Shown here one piece after another: positions 6,132 to 11,647 of a stretch of DNA of 11,647 nt; position 1 is the stretch's first letter; each line of letters begins with the position of its first letter. The translations under genes were made by a program, and so were the position numbers. The stretch comes from Anaerolineae bacterium (GTDB taxonomy: Bacteria > Chloroflexota > Anaerolineae > SpSt-600), in assembly GCA_028275425.1 (NCBI GenBank), contig JAPWUT010000033.1, forward strand, positions 1-11,647, in the 5' to 3' direction. Under the pieces are notes generated by a model. That model was not told where the DNA came from. It searched no databases and was given only the letters and a program-made list of their open reading frames with translations.

Positions 6132-7250
6132 TTGGCTTACCCCTGGCCTTTGTTCGTAGCCTTAGCTGCAAACTTTTTCTTCTTTTTCAGCTTCCAGAGC
6201 CTGTTTTCGGTATTCCCCCTATTCGTTACGAGCTTGGGAGGGAGAGCAGCAGCCATAGGGGCACTGCAAAGCGCCTTCGCTTTAGCTGCTATCCTATTTC
6301 GCCCGGTTGCCGGTTGGGTTTGCGACCGGGTAGGTAGGAAAACAGGCCTTATCCTTGGCTCCCTTATTTTCACCCTGAGCATGCTCCTTTATTGCTTGAT
6401 TAAGGACCTGAAAGGCCTCTTCTTTCTGCGGGCTTTCCATGGGACCGGAATCGCTTTCTTTACCACAGCTTTTGCTGCCTTCCTCTCCGATATCGCTCCA
6501 CCTGAAAGGCGGGGGGAGATAATGGGGCTTGGAGGGATTCCGGCCCCGGTTTCTCTCCTCTTCGCCCCTCTCTTGGGGGATTTTCTGGCTCGTGGAGGCA
6601 ATTTCTCAAGGCTTTTCCTAACCGGGGCCGGGTTCGGAGCCTTAGCCGTTATCTTGTCCTTAACCTTGCCTGAAACCCTCAAGCGCTCAGGCCAAGGCCG
6701 TAGCTCTCTTCCCCTGGCAAAAATCTCCGTCCCCGTTATCTTAACGGTGGCTATCGGCGTCTCCTATGGCTCCGTCATCACCTTCCTCCCCGTTTTCTTA
6801 GCCGAGAGAGCCATCGGACCGGCAGGCTTTTTCTATTCCGTGTTTTCCTTAATGCTCCTGCCCACTCTGCTTTTGGGAGGAAGGCTATCCGATAAGTTGG
6901 GACGAAGCAAAGTGGTAATACCTGCGGCCGGATTGGTAATCCTGGCTATGGGCTTCATACCCCTAATCCGAACGCGCTTGCTTTTGGCCCTTTTGGCCTT
7001 GATTTATGGCCTCGGATACGGGGCGCTGCGGCCAACCATTGATGCCCTCATCGTAGATAGGGTCCTTCCGCTGGCACGAGGGAAGGCTTTGGGCTTCAAT
7101 TATGCCGGGTTTGACTTAGGGATAGGACTCGGAGCTTTGTTCTTGGGCTACTTGGCTCAAGGGTATGGGTATAGTTCGGTTTACACTGCATCGGCTATAG
7201 TTGTGGCGGCAGCTGGCGCTATATTCCTGCGGGAGGTTTCAAAGTGCTGA
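6132..7250 (+). CDS. Major facilitator superfamily transporter
   Basis: Inner-membrane secondary transporter of unknown substrate; the family exports drugs or metabolites, or imports sugars, using ion gradients. The 372-residue protein is nearly all hydrophobic, fitting 11-12 membrane helices, a little short for the family. The MFS signature between helices 2 and 3 is clear (GWVCDRVGRKTGLILG), and the second-half copy is GGRLSDKLGRSKVV, showing the usual two-fold internal repeat. The start is TTG with a GAGGAGG site 10 nt upstream. It overlaps mltG by 7 bp. It looks most like the arabinose-efflux type permeases, but nothing in the sequence fixes a substrate, and its place between lepA and mltG gives no firm clue. 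Confidence 0.88.
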   Translation: MAYPWPLFVALAANFFFFFSFQSLFSVFPLFVTSLGGRAAAIGALQSAFALAAILFRPVAGWVCDRVGRKTGLILGSLIFTLSMLLYCLIKDLKGLFFLRAFHGTGIAFFTTAFAAFLSDIAPPERRGEIMGLGGIPAPVSLLFAPLLGDFLARGGNFSRLFLTGAGFGALAVILSLTLPETLKRSGQGRSSLPLAKISVPVILTVAIGVSYGSVITFLPVFLAERAIGPAGFFYSVFSLMLLPTLLLGGRLSDKLGRSKVVIPAAGLVILAMGFIPLIRTRLLLALLALIYGLGYGALRPTIDALIVDRVLPLARGKALGFNYAGFDLGIGLGALFLGYLAQGYGYSSVYTASAIVVAAAGAIFLREVSKC

Positions 7251-8380
7251 GGAGGATTTTAAAGCTCTTGGTTTTCCTTGTCGCTGTATTAGCCATGTTG
7301 GCCGTGGCAATAATACCTGCTGTGGCCATCGTAAACATAATTTCTTCCCCCTCTTCAAGCAAAATCCAGGTCAAGTTAGGCTCGCCCGTTGAGCTATACT
7401 ACGGCCTCTACCTCTGGCTTCACCAAGATGAACTCCAAAAGCCACTTCTCCCTGCAGGCACTCCGGTTCCATTCACCGTATACCCTGGGGAATCGCCCTA
7501 TTCCATAGCAGAAAGGCTTGAAGAAGCGGGGATAATCTCCAGCGCTAAGCTTTTTTACGCTTACATCCGCTACAATAACCTGGGCCATACCCTTGAGGCC
7601 GGAGATTACGCCCTAAGTCCCGGCATGACTATACCTGATATAGTCAACGTGCTTCAACATGGCCGGCCCAGGGAGATAACGATAACCGTCCCCGAAGGGT
7701 GGCGGATGGAGCAGTTAGCCGATTACCTTGAAAAGCAAGGGATAATGTCGGCCAAGGAATTCCTGGCTTGGGCTAAAGCGGACCTGTGGGTTGAGCGCTA
7801 CAATTTCCTGAAGGACGTTCCGGAAGGGGCAACCCTTGAGGGCTACCTATTCCCCGATACTTACAGGCTTCCTTTCCCGGCTTCACCACAAGATTTGATA
7901 ACCCGAATGCTTGGGAATTTTGAGGCCAAAGTAACACCTGAGATGCGGGCCAGAGCGAGCGAGCTCGGCTTTACCCTCCACCAAGTGGTGACTCTGGCTT
8001 CAATTGTGGAGAAGGAGGCAGTCCTGCCGGAGGAAAGGCCTTTAATCGCCGGGGTTTTCCTAAACCGTCTCCGTAAGAACATGTACCTTCAAGCTGACCC
8101 CACCGTTCAATATGCCAAAGGGTACAATAAGGCCACCGGCCGTTGGTGGTCGCCCATCACAATTGAGGAGGCAACCTCTATCCAATCCCCGTACAACACT
8201 TATCTAAACCTTGGCCTTCCCCCTGGCCCAATATGCAGTCCTGGCCTTGAATCCATAAAAGCCGTGCTATATCCGGCCCAGACCGATTATCTGTTCTTCT
8301 TCTCTGCCGATGGTAGCTCTCACATCTTCTCCAAAACTTACGAAGAGCACTTGGAAAAGCAGAAACAGTATGGGAAGTGA
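7244..8380 (+). CDS. mltG: Endolytic murein transglycosylase MltG
   Basis: Membrane-bound lytic transglycosylase that cuts nascent peptidoglycan strands and so sets glycan chain length. The 378-residue protein has one N-terminal membrane helix (about 7-35), a LysM-like/YceG N-domain with PGESPYSIAERLEEAGI, and the catalytic YceG domain. Family motifs are all present: LEGYLFPDTY, ASIVEKEA with the expected catalytic Glu 256, ADPTVQYA, and SPYNTY...GLPPGPICSPG. The start is GTG 7244, with GGGAGG (7231-7236) 7 nt upstream; it lies inside the MFS gene, so the two are translationally coupled. The next gene, a second wall enzyme-like protein, overlaps its end by 11 bp. Confidence 0.96.
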   Translation: MLRRILKLLVFLVAVLAMLAVAIIPAVAIVNIISSPSSSKIQVKLGSPVELYYGLYLWLHQDELQKPLLPAGTPVPFTVYPGESPYSIAERLEEAGIISSAKLFYAYIRYNNLGHTLEAGDYALSPGMTIPDIVNVLQHGRPREITITVPEGWRMEQLADYLEKQGIMSAKEFLAWAKADLWVERYNFLKDVPEGATLEGYLFPDTYRLPFPASPQDLITRMLGNFEAKVTPEMRARASELGFTLHQVVTLASIVEKEAVLPEERPLIAGVFLNRLRKNMYLQADPTVQYAKGYNKATGRWWSPITIEEATSIQSPYNTYLNLGLPPGPICSPGLESIKAVLYPAQTDYLFFFSADGSSHIFSKTYEEHLEKQKQYGK

Positions 8381-9809
8381 GGGGAGACGCATCCTGCTCA
8401 GAAGCTTAATAGGGCTTGCTTTTGGGCTTTTGTTTCTCGCCCTTTGCCTCTTTAGCACCCGTGAGGTAACGCTAATAGTGGACGGGAGAGTCCAGAGGGT
8501 TCGGGTTCTGCCTGCGGAGCCTAAGGCCATCTTGCAGGAGTTCGGCCTTGGTTCCCGCGCTGCTTACTCCTATATCCCAGGCGAGCCGGCTACTTTGGTG
8601 GTGAGCAGGCCTATCCCAGTGGAAATTTATGCCGATGGGGTTTTGAGGAAAGTTGAAGTTTCGGGCACCACCTTGGGGGAAGCATTGAGCAAGGCAGGGG
8701 TGGCCGTTAAGGAGGGGGACGAAATCTTTGTCAATGGAGAAAAATCTCCGCTTGATGTTCCCCTCGTTGCCCGACTGAAAGCAAGCTTGGAAGGATTCGG
8801 CCTCCTTGTCCCGGTCAAAGTGCTAATCCGGCGGGCAGTCCCCATTACCGTGATAGATGATGGCATACCCGTTACCGTATACACTACGGCCAGGACGGTG
8901 GGTGATGCCCTCCACAAGGCAGGCCTTGTCCTCTACGCAGGTGACATAATCCGGCCGGAGCTTGATTCCCCTGTCTCCTCCGGCTTAAAAGTTTACATAA
9001 CCCGTTCAAAACCTGCCGAAATCGTATCCGATGGCCGGGTTATCCGGACCAGAACTCTGGCTCAGACCGTCGCTGAGCTACTGGCCCAGGAAAAGATAGT
9101 GTTAGCCGGCCGCGATTACACTATCCCCGACCCCGGAAGCCCCGTCTTTGACGGGGTTAAAGTTAAAGTGGTAAGGGTAAGGGAAGAGATACTCCTCCAA
9201 GAGGAGCCCATCCCTTACGAGACCGTTTGGAAGCCCGATGATTCCATGGAGTTGGACACAAGGCAATTGGTGCAAGAGGGGAAAGATGGCATACTTCGCA
9301 AGCGTTACCGCATAATTTACGAGGATGGGGAGGAAAGGGAGCGCCGGCTTGAAGACCAATGGGTAGCGAAACCGCCCGTTACCAGGGTCATCGCTTACGG
9401 GACCAAGATAGTCATCCGGGAGCTGGAAACTCCTGAGGGGACGATAAAATACTGGCGGCGAATAAGGATGTTGGCTACTTCATACTCTGCTTCTACCGCT
9501 GGGAAGCCAAGGGACCACCCCCTATTCGGGATAACCCGCATGGGCTTAAGAGCGAGGAAAGGGATTGTGGCCGTAGACCCGAAGGTCATAAACTTGGGAA
9601 CCTGGGTCTATGTTCCGGGCTATGGGATTGGCCTTGCCGCAGATACAGGAGGGATGATAAAAGGGCGCCACATTGACCTATGCTACGATGAGGATAGCCT
9701 GGTTTTGTGGTACAGATGGGTTGACGTTTACCTCTTGGCCCCCCCTCCGCCGCCGGAGAAAATCAACTGGATAATTCCCGATTGGCCTCAAGAGCGCAGG
9801 AGGCGATGA
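8370..9809 (+). CDS. YabE-like cell-wall protein with DUF348 repeats, G5 and 3D domains
   Basis: Probable membrane-anchored, outward-facing wall-remodelling protein of 479 residues. Seen in order: a membrane helix or uncleaved signal (about 8-29), four DUF348-like repeats (about 31-70, 82-120, 158-200, 215-257), and a G5-like domain (about 270-345). A 3D domain (about 365-455) carries its three aspartates D403 (AVDP), D425 (ADTGG) and D436 (IDL). The protein ends in a proline run and a basic tail. The 3D fold is related to the catalytic core of MltA transglycosylases, and DUF348/G5 modules bind wall components; enzymatic activity here is inferred. The ATG at 8370 lies 11 bp inside mltG and has only a weak, distant GGA site, so expression probably depends on coupling. 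The frame is open from 8310, but that would add a hydrophilic extension ahead of the membrane helix. Confidence 0.88.
   Translation: MGSEGRRILLRSLIGLAFGLLFLALCLFSTREVTLIVDGRVQRVRVLPAEPKAILQEFGLGSRAAYSYIPGEPATLVVSRPIPVEIYADGVLRKVEVSGTTLGEALSKAGVAVKEGDEIFVNGEKSPLDVPLVARLKASLEGFGLLVPVKVLIRRAVPITVIDDGIPVTVYTTARTVGDALHKAGLVLYAGDIIRPELDSPVSSGLKVYITRSKPAEIVSDGRVIRTRTLAQTVAELLAQEKIVLAGRDYTIPDPGSPVFDGVKVKVVRVREEILLQEEPIPYETVWKPDDSMELDTRQLVQEGKDGILRKRYRIIYEDGEERERRLEDQWVAKPPVTRVIAYGTKIVIRELETPEGTIKYWRRIRMLATSYSASTAGKPRDHPLFGITRMGLRARKGIVAVDPKVINLGTWVYVPGYGIGLAADTGGMIKGRHIDLCYDEDSLVLWYRWVDVYLLAPPPPPEKINWIIPDWPQERRRR
9798..9803 (+). promoter_or_regulatory. Shine-Dalgarno for the TTG start of rsmA
   Basis: AGGAGG inside the last codons of the 3D-protein gene, 9 nt before TTG 9813. 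An ATG at 9806 is in another frame, so TTG is the supported start. Confidence 0.75.
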
Positions 9810-9812
9810 ACA

Positions 9813-10688
9813 TTGGAGGCTCCTGACCCCAGGAAAATCCTCAAAGAGAAAGGGATAAGGCCGCGCAAGAGCCTTGGCCAGCATTTCATGGTAAGCCTGA
9901 GGGGGCTTAAGGTCATTCTGGAAGCCCTTGAGCCTAAGCCCGATGATGTAGTGATTGAAATCGGAGCTGGCACCGGTTTCCTCACCCTTCCTCTTGCCTC
10001 CAAGGTGGCTAAAGTCATAGCGGTGGAAATTGACCGACGCCTTGCGGAAGTTTTGCGGGAGCTTTGCGTTGGCTTGTCCAATGTGGTGATTGTAAAGGGC
10101 GATATTCTGAAGACAACCCCTGCGGCTCTGTTGGAGCAGGGGGGGTGTGGTGGAATGCCTTACAAGCTTGTGGGCAATTTGCCCTATTACATAACTTCGG
10201 CCATATTGCGCCACTTCTTGGAGAACAAACCGAAACCCTCCTTAGCCGTGGTGACCGTTCAGAAAGAAGTTGCGCAGAGGATATTAGCTTTGCCTGGAGA
10301 GATGAGCTTGCTTTCGGTGAGCGTTAGGCTTTATGCCCGGCCGGAACTGGTAAGCTATATACCTGCCGGTGCCTTCTTCCCCCCGCCGGAGGTTGATTCG
10401 GCTGTGGTTAAGTTAGAGATATTGCCTGAGCCTCTTATCCCGGAGGAAGAGGAGCCAGGGTTCTTCTCGCTGGTTAGGGCGGGCTTTGGAGGCAAGCGCA
10501 AAACCCTTCGCAACGCTTTAAGGAGAGGATTAGGCCTTCCCTCCGAGGAAGTTGAGGAGCTCCTGCGGGAAGCCGGAATCTCTCCCGAAAGGCGTGCCGA
10601 AACCCTAAGCATTGAGGAATGGCTTAGGCTTTGGGAGAAGTTGAAGGTTAAAAGATGGACCCAAGAACGAAGCTTCTCATTGCTATAG
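9813..10688 (+). CDS. rsmA: 16S rRNA adenine dimethyltransferase RsmA (KsgA)
   Basis: SAM-dependent enzyme that dimethylates two adjacent adenines in the 3'-terminal hairpin of 16S rRNA (A1518 and A1519 in E. coli), a late check in small-subunit assembly; its loss gives kasugamycin resistance. The 291-residue protein has KSLGQHF (19-25), the SAM-binding EIGAGTGFLT (49-58), VEID (71-74), GDIL (96-99), catalytic NLPYYIT (122-128) and FFPPPEVDSAVV, then the helical C-terminal domain. All key residues are present and the length is normal. It starts at TTG 3 bp after the 3D-protein gene. The 3D/G5 protein next to rsmA matches the yabE-rnmV-ksgA order of Bacillus, but rnmV is missing. Its last 34 bp overlap ecfT. 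Confidence 0.96.
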   Translation: MEAPDPRKILKEKGIRPRKSLGQHFMVSLRGLKVILEALEPKPDDVVIEIGAGTGFLTLPLASKVAKVIAVEIDRRLAEVLRELCVGLSNVVIVKGDILKTTPAALLEQGGCGGMPYKLVGNLPYYITSAILRHFLENKPKPSLAVVTVQKEVAQRILALPGEMSLLSVSVRLYARPELVSYIPAGAFFPPPEVDSAVVKLEILPEPLIPEEEEPGFFSLVRAGFGGKRKTLRNALRRGLGLPSEEVEELLREAGISPERRAETLSIEEWLRLWEKLKVKRWTQERSFSLL

Positions 10689-11305
10689 CTTTCTCGGCAA
10701 TAGCTGTGGTAGAAGAGCGCCTTGTGGCATTAGCCATTTTAGCCTTGCTTCCTTTAGTTGCAACTCTTAAACTTGGGCTTGCCAAGGCCTGGTTTCGTTC
10801 CCTTAGGCTTCTCATCCCCATGGTCCTGGTTGCTTCACTCATAACTTTGGCCGCCTTTGGGCTTAAGGTGGCCTTGGTCGTAAGCATCAGGCTTTTGGCC
10901 CTGAGCAGCGCATTTTTCCTCTTCTTCAGGACAACTTTGCCCGAGGACTTGGCCGGAGCTCTGGTAAAGATGGGGGTTCCCTACGTTTTTGCCTTCATCC
11001 TCACCACAGCCATGGAATTCATTCCGGTAATCCAGAGGAAAGTGATGGGGATAATGGATGCCCAACGTTCGCGTGGGATACCGCTTGAGTTTGGGTGGCG
11101 AGCTTTGCGTCACTACCCGGCTCTATTCATACCGGTCATGGTCTCAAGCTTCTCTTTGGCCGATGAACTGGCGATGGCGATGGAATCCAGAGGTTTTGGA
11201 AAGAAAGGCCGCTCCTTCTACAAAGACTACAAGTTAACCTGGAAAGATTGGGCTGCCCTCTCCTTGACTGCTTTTTCCCTTCTCCTCTGGGCTTTTTGCC
11301 CATAA
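10655..11305 (+). CDS. ecfT: ECF transporter transmembrane subunit EcfT
   Basis: Membrane scaffold of energy-coupling-factor vitamin/metal importers; it links two ATPases (EcfA/EcfA') to a substrate-binding EcfS protein. The 216-residue protein is hydrophobic, with membrane segments near 6-20, 23-40, 52-90, 108-125 and 196-214. It carries the two coupling-helix motifs that contact the ATPases, A136QRSRG and A175MESRGF. It is shorter than the usual 240-270 residues, although the MDPRTKL N-terminus is standard for the family, so it is probably complete. ATG 10655 lies inside rsmA with AAGG 7 nt upstream. No EcfA or EcfS gene is in the window, so the substrate is unknown; partners may lie elsewhere (shared group II module) or just downstream, though the following 342 bp hold none. 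Confidence 0.88.
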   Translation: MDPRTKLLIAIAFSAIAVVEERLVALAILALLPLVATLKLGLAKAWFRSLRLLIPMVLVASLITLAAFGLKVALVVSIRLLALSSAFFLFFRTTLPEDLAGALVKMGVPYVFAFILTTAMEFIPVIQRKVMGIMDAQRSRGIPLEFGWRALRHYPALFIPVMVSSFSLADELAMAMESRGFGKKGRSFYKDYKLTWKDWAALSLTAFSLLLWAFCP

Positions 11306-11372
11306 CCTAATAAAAGGTCACGGGGTCCATGGGGCTTGCCCTCTGGCGGTGGGTCTGGGGGGGTGTGCCTTT

Positions 11373-11441
11373 CTGACCTAACCCCCTGACCCCCTTCCCT
11401 GCGAGGGAAGGGGGAAAATTCTGGCGGGGTTATCGGGTCAG
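11373..11441. repeat. REP-like nested palindromic element
   Basis: Outer arms CTGACC-TAACCCC (11373-11385) pair with GGGGTTA-TCG-GGTCAG (11426-11441), with a 3-nt bulge. Inside is a perfect 11-bp stem, CCCCCTTCCCT with AGGGAAGGGGG (11390-11400, 11404-11414), around a GCG loop. CTGACC also occurs as a direct repeat at 11386-11391. It resembles dispersed C-rich intergenic palindromes known in several bacterial groups; multi-copy status cannot be seen from one window. Confidence 0.7.
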
Positions 11442-11470
11442 CCTACGAGTGGGACCCAAAACGCCGGCGA

Positions 11471-11489
11471 ACCCCCAGCCTACGGGGGT
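11471..11489. repeat. Short C/G-run hairpin
   Basis: ACCCCC (11471-11476) pairs with GGGGGT (11484-11489) around a 7-nt loop. Bases CAGCCTACG (11476-11484) repeat the CAGCCTACG at 11439-11447, tying this hairpin to the preceding element. Confidence 0.6.
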
Positions 11490-11509
11490 GGGCAAAGGGG
11501 GCCAGGGGG
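11484..11509 (+). other. Canonical G-quadruplex motif
   Basis: Four G runs of 5, 3, 5 and 5 bases separated by loops of 1 (T), 4 (CAAA) and 3 (CCA) bases, fulfilling the G3+N1-7 pattern. It shares its first and last G runs with the two neighbouring hairpins, so the structures exclude one another. Confidence 0.65.
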
Positions 11510-11523
11510 CGCAAGCCCCCTGG
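11502..11523. repeat. Perfect 9-bp hairpin with GCAA tetraloop
   Basis: CCAGGGGGC (11502-11510) pairs exactly with GCCCCCTGG (11515-11523) around GCAA, a GNRA tetraloop. It is followed by TAAAG, not a T run, so it is not a classical terminator. Confidence 0.75.
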
Positions 11524-11560
11524 TAAAGTGTCCCCCCACAAAACCTTCGCCTGATAACAA

Positions 11561-11590
11561 GCCGAGGCAGGCCATTTGGCCCGCCTCGGC
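11561..11590. repeat. Strong GC hairpin, possible operon-end structure
   Basis: GCCGAGGC-A-GGCC, loop ATTT, GGCC-C-GCCTCGGC: 12 pairs with one A/C mismatch. Neither flank carries a clear T run, so termination is possible only as a weak or factor-assisted function. Confidence 0.6.
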
Positions 11591-11647
11591 AATAAGCAAA
11601 TACTGAGGTTGCTGGCCAGCCAAACTTTCAGCCTGTAACTATGTTTA

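Larger units (their letters stand above)
11306..11647. other. Gene-free, palindrome-rich intergenic stretch
   Basis: No open frame with family-like content and a ribosome site is seen on either strand. The stretch is dominated by C-rich and G-rich runs forming at least four hairpins and a G-quadruplex motif, listed separately. No U-tracted terminator for the upstream operon is evident, and no convincing promoter for a rightward gene is seen before the window ends. Confidence 0.7.

Noticed and set aside
11390..11414. Rho-independent terminator of the lepA-ecfT operon
   Set aside because: The stem is perfect but is followed by AAAATT on the plus strand and has no T run on the minus side.
11306..11647. 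CRISPR array or tRNA in the intergenic stretch
   Set aside because: Repeats are palindromic and irregularly spaced, with no uniform spacers; no cloverleaf with a T-loop motif is seen.

Overview
The window is a gene-dense bacterial chromosome segment with an estimated GC content in the low-to-mid 50s percent. It carries two divergently oriented transcription units and one single gene, followed by a gene-free, repeat-like 3' end. MltG and a 3D-domain protein indicate a peptidoglycan cell wall. Rubrerythrin suggests an anaerobic or microaerophilic life. TTG and GTG starts are used freely behind strong Shine-Dalgarno sites. The G5/3D protein next to rsmA recalls Firmicutes gene order. The baeRF-type eRF1 paralogue and the C-rich/G-rich intergenic palindromes resemble what I associate with Chloroflexota. 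My best guess is a Chloroflexota (Anaerolineae-like) or related Terrabacteria lineage; this is an inference, not proven by any marker here.

Left part, minus strand (1-3472): a tight operon read right to left. It holds a type B J-domain co-chaperone, an eRF1-like baeRF protein with a GGQ-like loop and a zinc ribbon, and the N-terminal two thirds of a ClpC-type Hsp100 unfoldase that runs off the window. It starts from a perfect consensus promoter. The three products together suggest a proteostasis / stalled-ribosome clearance module. This is the most interesting part of the window. The ClpC-like protein has leucine instead of the usual aromatic residue in its first pore loop.

Middle (3473-4214): back-to-back perfect sigma70-type promoters whose -35 boxes lie only 28 bp apart. 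The rightward one drives rubrerythrin, which ends at a textbook rho-independent terminator.

Right part, plus strand (4276-11305): a six-gene run from one promoter, comprising lepA (EF4), an MFS transporter, mltG, a YabE-like DUF348/G5/3D wall protein, rsmA (ksgA) and ecfT. Gaps are 0-5 bp or genes overlap, so there is little room for internal promoters. The operon mixes ribosome function (LepA, RsmA), wall remodelling (MltG, 3D protein) and membrane transport (MFS, EcfT).

The last 342 bp (11306-11647) have no gene I can support. They hold a cluster of strong palindromes, including a REP-like nested inverted repeat, a GNRA-loop hairpin and a canonical G-quadruplex motif.
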